DNA of 64,000 nt from the NCBI RefSeq assembly GCF_034140825.1, contig NC_089042.1, positions 28,277,501 through 28,341,500 of the forward strand. Direction: 5' to 3'. The DNA comes from Oryza sativa Japonica Group (lineage: Eukaryota; Streptophyta; Magnoliopsida; Poales; Poaceae). Below the pieces are notes generated by a model. The model searched no databases. It was not told the origin of the DNA and saw only the letters and a program-made list of their open reading frames with translations. Position numbers and translations under genes: made by a program. Positions 50,001 through 61,700 of this stretch are shown here, one piece after another (the stretch's first letter is position 1; each line of letters opens with the position of its first letter).

Positions 50001-51505
50001 TCAATAGAAAGAACATGCTTATGAAATGAAGCTGGCTTACTATAACTAAACATGTTTGCAAGTTGAGCTCAGCAGTAAAACAGGCTTGTATCATACCTAG
50101 ATATGTGCGTATAGAAGTGGCATGCAATCTGAATGCCAAAGGTAATATATGATTTTCTATAATATACATAAATCAGGAAAATTTGAGGTGTAATTTTGAA
50201 GCTCATGAGGAATATAAACCTAAGTACTAGTTTTTTTAATATATAGAAGGCCACAGTTGCTATGGCCTATGACCACACTTGGACATAATAAACCTCCATC
50301 CCTGACCAAGACAAACAGATCCTACATAACAAAAGGAAAAAAAGTAGCATGGAACTAATGTTACCACCTTAAGGTCCTTGCCATTGACTTTGATTGATAG
50401 CAGCTTCAGATCACGCCCATGAAGAGTAAGTGGAGAGGAGGTACCTGATACAATTATTAAAAAGAATTAATAAGGAAGTACAGACTACAGAGCCTCATTT
50501 TAAGCACGATAAGCTAAGGAAAGAAATTGAGAAACAAACAAGTACACGAGAGATCTAAAGACATGCAATGAGAAACCAAATGGTAATTCCAACGATGTAT
50601 AAAAGTGCGTGTTCGGCTAAGTCAAATGGATATGAAAGGGTGTGTGTTACCTTCAGTTCCTGGAGATACAGCTATTTTAGATGTAACTATTGTTTTGTCT
50701 TCGCCAAGTTGAAATTCCAAATTGACCTGCCCAAAATTAAGTCCCAGCATAAAGTCAGGAAGGTAGTAAAGACAACAAACAGAAAGGAGCCCATTATGTT
50801 CATTAAATGCCAAGATGCCCATACAGGCTAGCATATATATCTAGTTAAATTTCAGATTGCAAACAGCTAAGTATCCATAGATATGGTGTTAGAAAGCCTG
50901 CAAGCCGGAGTTCAGATATTGAAAATTTTGGATGGTTGCAAAAAAAGAGAGGTATGTAGTTACCGAGTCAAATAAGTAATCAGGCTTTTTGTATTCTTTC
51001 AGGAATATCTCCTTTGGAAGATCCATCTCTGGTTCTTCGGTTGTGGAAGGCGGCGGCTCGGTTGCAACGGAACAAGTTGTCCTCTTGCTGGCAAGCCTTG
51101 CACTCTGAAATATCGGGAAATTGTCCGATCAAGATGTACTCTACAGAAGTAAAAACATGGAGTTAATGAAGAAAAGTAACATATAAGCGAGATGATACAG
51201 ACATATAGCGACAAGGAAGGCGTGGCTGGTCTTGTCCAATGCGAGACCTACAACAATACAAACTAGAATCTATAAGCAACAGCAGCAATGCCATGCAACA
51301 AAAGCTATAACTGGGTGGGTGGCATGAGATTATCATCTGAGAGCAAGAGGGAGGCACACACCTCCTTCCTTAAATTAGGAAGGTAGCAATTCTTCAGTTG
51401 GGAACTCCTATGCGATGATGACAATGGCAGGCGATGATACTGGTATAAACACGGAATAGAATTGGGGGGAAGAAACAGTGAGGAGAAGCACAGTAGATGT
51501 ATCAT
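44015..51505 (-). CDS. Organellar M1 (PepN-type) metallo-aminopeptidase, 32 coding exons, about 976 aa
   Basis: Hand-joined exons, all GT-AG and in phase, give a protein matching Arabidopsis At1g63770 and bacterial PepN. In transcript order they are 51505-51362, 51247-51203, 51104-50964, 50726-50651, 50444-50368, 49926-49813, 49699-49625, 49451-49344, 49253-49041, 48932-48871, 48646-48619, 48545-48459, 48363-48338, 48066-48003, 47923-47843, 47734-47687, 47594-47576, 47422-47418, 47277-47266, 47185-47129, 46890-46781, 46708-46628, 46418-46235, 45929-45781, 45702-45564, 45485-45339, 45098-45017, 44929-44754, 44633-44523, 44448-44332, 44244-44173 and 44095-44015. It has substrate motif GAMEN (353-357), zinc motif HEYFH (389-393) with third ligand Glu412, and the PepN C-terminal helical domain. 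The first 60 or so residues look like a transit peptide. The start is the weakest point: MIHLL directly follows an acceptor-like ACACAG, but Met five codons earlier (51520) is possible. Confidence 0.92.
47266..47594 (-). other. Micro-exon cluster (19, 5 and 12 nt) in the aminopeptidase
   Basis: Three consecutive coding exons, 47594-47576 (19 nt), 47422-47418 (TAACG, 5 nt) and 47277-47266 (12 nt), together encode MDNFYTVTVYEK of the conserved PepN segment. Each has AG before and GT after it. Without the 5-nt exon the frame breaks and the conserved VT pair is lost. Confidence 0.85.
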
Positions 51506-52054
51506 CTGTGTTAGACGCATCGACACATATATAAACCTTAATAATACTAGTACAAACAATATTCCAGCACACTAGGAGAATCTATATCGAAACCTATGTC
51601 TGTATGAATAATGTATAAAGAAATTGCAGAGGAGAGGAGGGCAAGGGTTTGAGCATGGAATGTGAGTGAGGTGCCTGGTTAAGTGGAGGATGGGGAAGGG
51701 AGGGAGGGAGAGGGGGATAGTGGAATCACATGGTGGGAGGAGAAGACGCCGAGAAATCCGGCGTTAAGCAAACCAGAGCCTTGGCAGGGGCTAATCAAAC
51801 GGCGAGCCATTCCCAAATCCTAAGCGATTCACCCACCCTACGACAGATGAAGCAAGCAGACCCTAGCATCAGCAGCAGCATCATCTCTCAGAGCAGCAAA
51901 ATCATCATCATCATCATGGTGGTTCAAATCAAACGCAAACGCAACGCCATATAGATTGATTCGATTAGATATTCAGATTTGATGGATGGATCCCTACACG
52001 ACCGCGAAGAAGGATCGAAGAGAAGAAAGAGCAGGGAGGGATGGGCGTCGTTAC

Positions 52055-52190
52055 CTCGTCGCGTCCCCGCGAGCGAGCGATCGATCGATCGGAGCAGTTC
52101 GCCGGAGGCTGAAACTCCGACCAAGTAGAATCTGCAACTTGCGTTGTTGGATGGATGGATGGATAAAGTAGTTCAGTTGGAGAGGTTGGA
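52055..52190 (-). other. Probable 5' UTR exon of the aminopeptidase
   Basis: GC-rich sequence without ATG ends at a good donor (GACGAG then GTAACG). An intron to the first coding exon near 51505 would be about 550 bases. The promoter would lie above 52190. The 5' end is not fixed. Confidence 0.45.
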
Positions 52191-52743
52191 GGATATATAG
52201 TGGAGTAATTTTCTAATCTTAGAGGGGCTCTTTTCCAATTGTCCTCCTTATCTCTACTGTTTCGATTGAGTGGTTTCGTGTTTTTCCACCTCGATGACAT
52301 GCGGGGACCACCTGTCGGCGCCACGGACCCTCTCTTTTTCTTTCTCATCATCAATCAAAAGATAATATACTAACTGTATGGGCCCACCTGCCGGTGGGAG
52401 ACATAAAAATATCTTCCTCTTTAATTCTCGCTCCACTTTTATTCTTCGACAAAACTAATTAAAGAAAAAGAAAAGCAATCGATTTTTGTGGTGCTGTTAG
52501 TTGCTGAAACTTGCACACAAGATATGCTAGTTCTAACGTCGCCCAAGGCAATTAATAGTCAGAAAAATACCGCAGTTTCAATCTTAATTAATGAGTTGTA
52601 TTGACATTCTTTTTTGGGTCACCTTAACGATTCACCCAAAGCCTAGTGTTGTATGCAGAACGGAAACAAATCCACAAAAGAGTTACTGCAAATACGGATG
52701 ACACAACGCAAACTGATAAAGACAGGTGAACTAGATCAAAATG
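52191..52743. other. Aminopeptidase promoter side and intergenic sequence
   Basis: No conserved frame. It ends with the 11-bp target repeat AGATCAAAATG (52733-52743) of the LINE fragment. Confidence 0.4.
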
Positions 52744-54104
52744 ATAAGTTCGGTTATCTCAGCAATCCCAACTTACTATATGTATTTGGACAGAGAAATC
52801 TATCGAGACAACTGACAAAATAAGTCGTGCTTTCTTTTGGAAAGGTGAAAAATCCATTAAAGGAGGATTAGGGATCAAGGACTTAAGGACACATAACACA
52901 GCATTAATTTTAAAGCTAGAAGATAAGGTGCTCGCAGGCCCGAATGATCCAATCGCTAATTGGTTTAGAGAGAGGTATATGCAAAACACATTACAATTAC
53001 ATCCCAGAACCAGTGATACACCGACTTGGAAACTCATTCTATCACAATTCCAGACCCTATGCTCTACAACACAGGTAAAACTCGGAAATGGCAGAACAAC
53101 TCTGATTTGGAAGGATAAATGGCTGCATCAACGTCTGGAATTTGCTTACCCAGTTTTATACTCATTTGCTTTGCATAAGGATTGCACAGTTCAATCACAA
53201 TTCAGACAAAATTCCTAGCAAATACAGCTCCATCCTAGCCTTTCCTACCAAGCAAAATCAGAACTACACGCACTGCTGCAAATCTTGCAAAATCTCTGCC
53301 CCATCCCAGAGAAAACAGACACAAAGAGAATTCTTGTATACTGCACCCAAAGTCTCAGCAGCAAATGCCTATCGCTTGCTGACATACCATGGATCCATTT
53401 GGAAACCAGCAGATTATATATGGATCCACACCATACCACAAAATTGTAAGATTTTTCTTTGGCTAGCATTCAAAGACAGACTAAACACCAAATCCAATAT
53501 GGTCAGCAAAAACTGGAATGAAGATCCCCACAGCTCCTTGTGCCCCTGCACTAGAATCAGCAGATCACATCCTCCTAAGATGCAACAATGCCAATAACCT
53601 CCGGGAAAAATTGAACTTACTGCAGCTGGCCAACAAATCCGAATCAAGCTCGGCCTTCCTACAAGCAGTCATAGACATGAATCACTCATCAAAGGGAATA
53701 GAACCAATTTGGTTTGCTGCTTGCGCTTACACGCTGTGAAAATCTCGCAACAACATAGTGTTTGAGGGACAATTTGACAACCCACAATGCATCACGCAGC
53801 AAATTTCAGACACCCTAAAACTTTGGAGCCTGAGAACCAATGAGGCAAACAGACAAAGAAATTCACACATGGTGTGCGAGGATTTCCTAGAGAAGCCTCA
53901 TGTATATCCCCTTGTAAATCCGCCCCTCTAGTTTCCTTTTCCTTTTGTCTTCTTTCTTTTTCTCCATAGTCTCTCCTCTCTCTGTATCACTTCTATCTGC
54001 TTCCCAGTTAACTCTAACCTTTAACTTGTAACCTGTAAACCTCATTTCTCTTAATGAAATGACTATAAGGTAGAGCAAGCTCTACCTTCTTGCGTCAAAA
54101 AAAA
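52744..54104 (+). mobile_element. 5'-truncated LINE (L1-type) insertion, ORF2 C-terminal part plus 3' UTR
   Basis: An 11-bp direct repeat AGATCAAAATG brackets the insertion (52733-52743 and 54104-54114), and an A-run (54097-54104) precedes the right copy. Scattered plus-strand frames read RAFFWKGEKS, GGLGIKDL, KLGNGRTTLIWKDKWL and then AANAYRLLTYHG. These are the end of plant LINE ORF2, leading into the zinc-binding RVT-associated domain. Several frame changes and stops mark it as dead. Only the last 1.36 kb of the element was inserted. Confidence 0.85.
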
Positions 54105-54536
54105 GATCAAAATGTAGATGTGAAATTGAAAGAAACAATCATCAACATCTTACACATATGCGGTGCTCAGTCCTGCATCTAGCTTTGACTAGTTCAGATG
54201 AACATCGGCCGGATAAGTCGATCTTAGGCAGCCGGCAATTCATTCAGATTCATTGTAAACCAAGGAATCATCATTGTCATTACTGCATCTAAACAATTGC
54301 AATTTGATCTGTTGTATTCTTGTTTGTAATAATAAATAGAAGAGGGAGGGAAGAACCCCAAATCCCCAATAGCGTACAATGTTAATAAATTGTGACCCAG
54401 TAGCGTATACAAAAATCGTACAATTGAAGAATACAGAGCTGCCTGGTACATGCAGGATAAGAATTGAATTTGGAGTCCAACTTCGTATCTGCTCTGCGCA
54501 GGGGGAAAAGAAAAAGAGAAACAGGGTATGCATATG

Positions 54537-56256
54537 CTAATCTCTGTCTGAATGATCTCCTTGTAAGAGAGGTTTGGTTTCATCTGTGCCTCCCCACTTG
54601 TGCACACGAGCTGAAGCTTGCGCAGCCTGAAATTATATGTACATTAATCGGCAACAGCAATGGTATATCATGATGAGCAACTCTCTTTATTTTTCCATTT
54701 AAAATGAAAACGAAAATGTAATAATACTATATATTACCTCTGCCTTCCAGTCTGTTCTCCAGACTACAAAGAGTAGAATGAGTGTTTGAAGTGCAACTCC
54801 ACAGAGCATGCCACCCCAAACCCCCTGCAGCCAATTTAATTTTAATTTTTTTCTGTGATCAATTATATATAATTTCGCAGTACATATGCATAGTACTCCA
54901 TTATATTAGTGGAAAAAAGAAAAGAGAAGGAAGGTAGGTAGGAATAGGAATAGGAATGGGTACCCCGACTCCGAGGTTGAAGTAGTAACCGAGAAGGTAG
55001 CCGACGGGGAGGCCAAAGAGGTAGTAGCAGGCGAGGTTGATGTAGGCGACGAGGCCCTGCCATCCGCCGCCGACGGCCACACCGGACAGCACCGGCTGCA
55101 CGCTGTTGAGCACCATGGTGACCCCGAGCAGGCCAGCGATCCTGGAGACGGCGCGGAGCAGGTGGGCGTCGCTGGTGTAGACGAGCGCCAGCTTGTCGCT
55201 GAAGGCGAGCACGAGCGCCATGCAGAGGAGGCCGATGAGCAGCGACTCCGCCACCACCACCACCACGGCGTGCATGGCCGCCCTGGGCCTCCCGGAGCCC
55301 AGCTCGTTGGACACCCGGACGCTGATGGCCGCGTTGAGGCCGATGAAGATCATGCCCTCGTAGCCGTTGATGTTCATGCAGATCCCCAGCGAGTCGACCG
55401 CCATCTGGGCGTCGTCCAGGTCCCCCGTGAGGACGGTGATGAGGCCCAGGTACCATATCTCGAGGCACAGCATCACCGCCGACTCGATGGACAGGCGGAG
55501 GAAGGCGGCCAGGTCGTGGAACGCCGCCATGGACCACCCGCGCCACCCCTCCCTGCACCACCCCATTATGTAGGCCACCTGCGCCAGCGACGACGCCCAC
55601 TGCGACACGTCGTACGCCGCCGCCGCGCCCGGGAGCCCCCACCCCAGCACCGACACCGCGAGGTAGGTGATGCCCACGTGGAACGCCAGCCCCGCCACGC
55701 CGATCCATGCCAGCACCCCCACCTTGCTCTGCGCCTGGAGGAACTTGCCCGACGGGAAGTTCACGGCGAAGGCGAAGGCGCCCGGGAGGATGTAGAGCGT
55801 GAACCGCCCCGCCGCGCGCGCCACCTCCGGGTCCTGCCCCACCAGCAGGAGCAGCGGCTCGGCCAGCACGTACACGGGGACCATCAGGACCGTGGCGCCG
55901 AGAAGGATGATCCAGGATCGCTGGAGGTAGACGCCCAGCATGGACACCTGCCCGGCTCCGAACGCCTGCCCGCACAGCGTCTCCAGGGCGCTGCCCATGC
56001 CCAGGAGGAAGCCGAGGGCGAAGGTGGCGAACACGGAGAGGCCCACGGAGGCGGCGGCGAGGGGGAGGTTTCCGAGGTGGCCGATGAACATGGTGGTCAC
56101 GGAGCTGATGGCGTAGTTGGTGATGGTGCCGATGGCGATGGGGGTGCCGATGGCCCACAGCCGCTTTGTCTCATGCCAGAACATGCGCGCCGCCGCCCCG
56201 GCCGACTCCACGGCGGCCGCGTCCTCCTCCGGCGCTGGTGGTGACACGGAGCCCAT
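54537..56256 (-). CDS. MATE-family efflux transporter (DTX-type), 3 exons, 489 aa
   Basis: The exons are 56256-54964 (431 codons), 54824-54738 (29) and 54626-54537 (30 with stop), all GT-AG and phase 0. The protein has the two MatE repeats and about 12 membrane helices. Family-typical segments are [43 protein letters not shown], the long cytosolic loop after helix 6, [24 protein letters not shown] and [15 protein letters not shown]. The C-terminal exon is hydrophilic and ends [16 protein letters not shown] proteins exchange protons or sodium for organic cations, flavonoids or organic acids at the tonoplast or plasma membrane. The substrate cannot be told from sequence. The chosen Met precedes an acidic, Ala-rich cytosolic head; an in-frame upstream Met at 56307 would add 17 residues. 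Confidence 0.95.
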
Positions 56257-56521
56257 GGTTGATTGGTTGGAGAGCAGCAGCAGCAGATCTCTCCCTGGTC
56301 TGGTCAAATGTGTGGCGAAGGCGCGTCATTTATTTGGGGAGTTGCGCCGGTCCATTTCACAATGAATGCGTATGACTTTTTTTCTGCTTGGATTTTGGAT
56401 TTTGCTTGGAGTAGGTACCAGCTACCCGCACGCACGCCGCTATCCTCCTCGTGACACACCTCCATTTCAGTTTCCATGCCTTCCCTTTATTAAATTAACG
56501 GAGCACGGAGTACTTATCAAT

Positions 56522-57205
56522 CAGAGCAGATACAATAGCAGTCTATAAACCAACTATAAATATATTTTAAATAGATAAAAGAAGAAAGAGAAAAGCAGCG
56601 GACTACAGATCTGTAGCTAGCTGCAATATGGACTCTAAAAGTAATGTGTGTATGATAGATGAGACTAGGTATTAAGGCCAGTCACAATGGCTAGTGTCAT
56701 TGCACGGCTACCCAAAATATTATACCATCTTCTCTCAAATGAAATCTTTTATGAAACAATCCCCACAGTGGAGGGGTTTCACTTTGACGTTTCCAAGACT
56801 AAGCAAAGCATTTAATTGATACAAGTTGCTGGGATCATTTGTACCCAAAATCCGGCGCGGCGCGGGAGAATGCGGAGGTCGCACGGCGGAGGCGGACGCA
56901 AGAGATCCGGTGAATGAAACGAATCGGCCTCAACGGGGGTTTCACTCTGTTACCGAGGACTTGGAAACGACGCTGACGAGTTTCACCAGGATGAAACTCT
57001 TTCCTTCTCTCTCATCCCCATTTCATGCAAATAATCATTTTTTATTCAGTCTTACCCCTATTAAATGTGCATGACACACCAGTGAAACCCCCATTGTGAC
57101 TGGCCTAATAGTAAATGAAACAACTATTTTATAAATCGACTATTACGTTGGCTAGGTGATTTAGAGCTAGTAGCTAGTTATACTATTAAACTTCCTCTTA
57201 GATGC
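56522..57205. mobile_element. MITE host of the nested element at 56676
   Basis: It starts CAGAGCAGATACAATAGC, the same terminus type as at 23027, and resumes after 57108 with ATTTTATAAATCGACTATTACG. The right boundary is vague. The Tourist element at 56676-57105 sits inside it. Confidence 0.4.
56676..57105. mobile_element. Tourist-like (PIF/Harbinger) MITE, nested
   Basis: The termini GGCCAGTCACAATGG and CCATTGTGACTGGCC are perfect inverted repeats, with TAA duplications at 56673-56675 and 57106-57108. The 430-bp interior holds GAAACCCCTCCACTG-like sub-terminal repeats and no transposase. Confidence 0.9.
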
Positions 57206-57569
57206 AACCAATGTAGTACTAGAGAGAATTAATACCTGTAACTGTAACGATTAAAAAAAGAAAGAAATTAAAAAAGGATCGGGGCAAAACAAAACCGTCA
57301 TTTCTAGTATGGCTGTACTAGGATCGTCATTCGAGCCATTATTTTTCTCTCTATATTTTTCGTAATTTATGAACAAAAAAATAAATAAATTCGTACTCCA
57401 GTCCGTGTCAGCGAGTGGTACAGCTGAGTAAAGGGAGTGGGTGGACTGTGCGGTGCAAACAGCTACCACGTCTTCACGTATTATAGGCTCCTACTGGGCT
57501 TTCTTTCTTTCTGTTGGGCTTGAATCCTCCCTCCAACACGAATCGCAATCGCGCGAGGCATTGTACATC
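57206..57569. other. Intergenic stretch, nothing recognised
   Basis: AT-rich with short frames. The last nine bases, TTGTACATC, would be the target duplication of the MULE that starts at 57570. Confidence 0.35.
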
Positions 57570-58394
57570 GGAATAAGTCCATTTTTACTCCCTTAAAATT
57601 GACCCAATCAATCTTGACACATAAACTGTTAAAACCGGTGCAATTTGACTCCCTCGACGGTTTTGGTGAGCGGTTTCGCTGACGTGGCATGTTATGTGGC
57701 GATGTTGACCCGTCTTCGTCCTATGAGGCGTTGACGTGGCGCTTACTTGTAATTAGAATTAAAAAAAATATGTGGGCTCACTTATCATTCACAAACACAC
57801 AAAATTGTGGGACCCACTGACAGGTGGGACCTACATGTCAGTCTATCCCTTCATCATCCTCCCGACCTCCCCGTTCCATGCCCCATGCCGCCGTCGTCAG
57901 AGCAGCCAGCTCTCTAGCATCGAGAACACCGGCGCGGGCCCGGCGCCACCGGTGGCCATCTTGCTCGTCTCCGTCGAGCCCTCCAGCGTCTGGGCAATTG
58001 CCGTGGCGGCGGTGGCGGCTGTCGTCACCGCTCTGGCTCGCGCTCTGGCTCGCCGACGGGGACGCCGCGCCCTCGCCGGAGCACTGTAGCTGATGCTGCA
58101 TCGTCGCCATCGTGGAGGTCGACCCCAACGCCTCGGGGCCTCGCGAGCGCCGCGCACTAGGAGTGGCAGACGCGGCGTGAGTGGAGGCGATCGATCTCGC
58201 ACGGGATCCGGCGGTAGTGCTCGCGCAAGACTTTGTCTGGGAGTTGCGCCCATCCCCGAGGCCGTTGATCAGCCGCCATTGGAGGAGACGGGAAAGGATT
58301 GGATGGAGATTGGAGGTTAGCAGCGTACTCTGGGGCGAATTGAAAGGGAAATGGCATGACAGGTCGATGTGAGAAGACAATGTGCTACTGTATA
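57570..58394. mobile_element. Mutator-like element (left part) interrupted by a LINE
   Basis: The left end GGAATAAGTCCATTTTTACTCC and the following roughly 150 bases (AAAACCGGTGCAATTTGACTCC, then GGTTTCGCTGACGTGG) match the inverted repeat and adjoining arm of the element at 1490-2197. The GC-rich core (about 57890-58330) is unlike the arms and contains an F-box-like fragment on the minus strand. The right terminal repeat is absent before the LINE begins at 58395, so it should lie beyond the LINE, outside the window. Confidence 0.7.
58157..58290 (-). pseudogene. Captured F-box fragment in the MULE
   Basis: The minus-strand frame reads MAADQRPRGWAQLPDKVLRE, then HYRRIPCEIDRLHSRRVCHS. This matches the start of rice F-box proteins (W-x-LP-x-VL, then IPC-x-x-DR and RVC-x-S). 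The frame stops soon after and no repeat domain follows. SCF ubiquitin-ligase function is not expected from this remnant. Confidence 0.6.
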
Positions 58395-58712
58395 TTTTTT
58401 TTAGATAATGGAATATAATATTCCGGCCTTTACTCAAAAGAGCTACAGCCAATTATTACATAGTAGTTTTCATAAACATAGTGTAAATCTAAATAAATAG
58501 AACACACCGAAGATCACTATTATTGAAACCAGCCTAACGTAAGGAGATCACAATTATTGAAGTCTATTTGTAAATCTCCAACCATAATTGGCAAATAGTT
58601 GTATAACCGTGGTCTCCAACTTTCGGCATGCAACCTTCAGAAACTCTTCATCTTCATCACACCTTTGTAGTTGTGCCCAAAACCGGAGCCAATGAGTTGC
58701 CCTGAAAATAAC

Positions 58713-61700
58713 CTACATATAGGAAAATGATGGTGATTTGTCAAAAACCATATCGTTCCTACTCAGCCATATTGCCCAACAAATAGCAGAAGCTCCAACA
58801 AGTATCAGTTTACTCATTTTCTTATCAACTCCCAAAAGCCACCCATTAAAAATATGAGATATGCTAACTGAAAGATTAAAACCAAAAGAGAACTGAACTG
58901 CTCTCCATAGAAATTTCGCAAAATGAACTGCTCTCCATAGAAATTTCGCAAAATGATAATCCATAAAGAGATGTTGAATAGACTCATTCTTCAAACAAAA
59001 AGAACACCTCAAGCTGCCATTCCAGTTACGCCTTGCCAAATTATCCTTAGTTAACACAACCCCTTTAAGCAGGTACCACATGAAAATTTTAATCTTAAGT
59101 GGCAACTTAAGCTTCCAAATACACTTGTTTCTTTCGATATAGCCATTATTAATTAAAGCTAGGTACATAGACCTCACCGAGAACAAGCCATTCTGATGGA
59201 AATTCCATCTAAAACTATCAGACGAATCATTCAACTGAATATGTACTATAGAGGCACACAACTGATGCCAACAAACAAGATTCTGACCAACTAAAGCTCT
59301 CCTGAAAGAAACATTAAGCGGAACATATCCCATAACAGTGGCAATAGAAGATGTTTTCCTCGGAACAATTGCGTACAAAGATGGATATTTATCCTTAAAA
59401 GCCAAGTTACCAATCCATCTATCTTCCCAAAATCTGATTTGTTCCCCATTATTGACAATCCAAGAACCCATATTTAAGAAAGTACTTTTGACATTCATAA
59501 GACCAGACCAAAAATGAGAATCACCTTGTTTCCTGTCAACTTAGGTTATAGATTTATTATAAAGATATTTCCTCTTCAATAAATCATGCCAAACCCCATC
59601 CTCATTAATTAACTTAAACAACCATTTACTTAAAAGACATTTATTTTGTATCTCCAAATTATGAATCCCAAGACCCCCCTGGTCCTTGGGTTGACAAACA
59701 ACATCCCACCTAGTGAGCCTGTATTTTTTCTTATGGTCATCCCCTTGCCAAAAAAAACCGCGATCTATAATAATCAATTTTACAAAGAACCCCTTTCGGC
59801 ACCTCAAAAAAAGATATCATAAACATGGCTAAACTTGAGAGAACAGAATTAATCAACACTAGTCTACCACCAACAGATAAATGCTTGCCTTTCCAACTAC
59901 TAAGCTTTTTCTCAATTCTCTCTTCAATAAGTTTCCAATCTTTATTAGAAAGCTTCCTAAAATGCATCGGAATTCCAAGGTATTTAAAAGGAAAGGTACC
60001 TAACTTACAACCAAAAATATCAGAATAGTGTTCATAACATTCCTTTGCCTGACCAAAGCAAAATAATTCACTCTTGTGAAAATTTATTTTTAGGCCAGAT
60101 AACTTTTCAAATATCGATAAAATCAGTTTCAAATTCTTTGCCTGTTGCAAGTCATGCTCCAAAAAGATAATAGTATCATCTGCGTATTGCAAGATAAACA
60201 CACCATCATCAACAAGATGAGGAATAACCCCATTCAAGAGTCCCGCCTCTTTATCCCTCTTAATCAATAGAGTAACCATATCAGCTACTATATTAAAAAG
60301 AATAGGGGATAAAGGATCCCCTTGCCTAAGTCCTTTGTAAGTTTGAAAACAATTACCACTTTGATCGTTAACTTTTATACCAACATGACCACCTTGAACA
60401 AAAGAAGCTATCCATTCACACCATCTAGGAGAAAAGCCTTTCATTCTCAAAGTTTGTTGTACAAAAGTCCATTTAACTTTATCATAAGCTTTCTCAAAAT
60501 CAATCTTAAAAATTACACCACTTTTATCTTTGCGATGTAATTCATGTAAAGTCTCATGTAAAATAACCACCCCTTCCATAATATTTCTCCTAGGAATAAA
60601 CACAGTTTGAGTAGGACTAATTATCTTTTGAGCGACATCCATTATTCTATTTGTAGCAACTTTGGTAAAAATCTTAAAGCTAACATTAAGTAGGCATATA
60701 GGTCTATACTGTTGAATCTTTAAAGCCTCAGCACACTTAGGCAAAAGAATGATAGTACCAAAGTTAAGCGAATATAAAGGCAAACTCCCAGAATGAAAGT
60801 CCTTAAATAGCTCTAAAAGGTAAAATTTAATGACATTCCAGAAAACTTGGTAAAACTCAGCAGGAAATCCATCTGGGCCCGGAGTTTTGTTATGTTCCAT
60901 TTGGAAAATAGCATCCTTAACCTCATTTTCAGAAAATTCCTTAGTTAAGGCTTCATTCTCTAAATATGAAACTTGAGGAATGTCAGCAACATAATTCTCA
61001 TCAAATTGAAGGTCAGACTCATCAGGAGGGCCAAAAAGACCTTTATAATAAGTGGTAATATGCGACTTTAAATTGGCATCACCACTTATTAAATGATCAC
61101 CCTCCTGTAATTGATAAATTCTAGTTTTCCTATGTTTTCCATTTGCCACTAAATGAAAATACTTTGTATTAGAGTCACCCTCTAAAATATCCTTAGTCTT
61201 AGCCCGCTGATACCATTTAATTTCTTCTTCCCTTAGAATGACAGATAACCTACTCCTGAAAAACCATCTAATATCAACTTCCTCTTGAGACAGGAGAACA
61301 GTCTCTGCCTTTTTATCCAGCGCCTCCAACTTATCTAAAATATGCTTTTTCTCTTTTTTGTATAAACCACTGGTATGTTTAGCCCATCCCCTAAGATGCT
61401 GTCTTAGGCGGCGAATTTTCGCTTGCCAACGCTCCATAGGAGTATTGCCCTCATCAACCCCAGACCAAACTTCTTTTACCATATCAACAAATCCATCACG
61501 TAATAACCAACCAAGTTCAAACTTAAAACTATGTTGAGCGTTACTAAAAGAGGAAGATTTTGTATTTAGGAGCAAAGGAGTATGGTCTGAAATATCTCTA
61601 TTGAGAGCAACAACAGAGGATAAAGGGTATTTTTGCTCCCATTCCGTCGACACTAAAACTCTATCCAGTTTCTCATAGGTTGGGTGTGCCAGATTATTTG

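Noticed and set aside
52928-53739. Plus-strand frames of about 70-150 codons as host genes
   Set aside because: They are pieces of LINE ORF2 inside a target-duplicated insertion with poly(A) tail.
54863-56158. 431-codon alternative frame on the MATE strand and 360-codon antisense frame
   Set aside because: Both are shadows of the GC-rich MATE exon; only the 54964-56256 frame shows membrane helices and family motifs.
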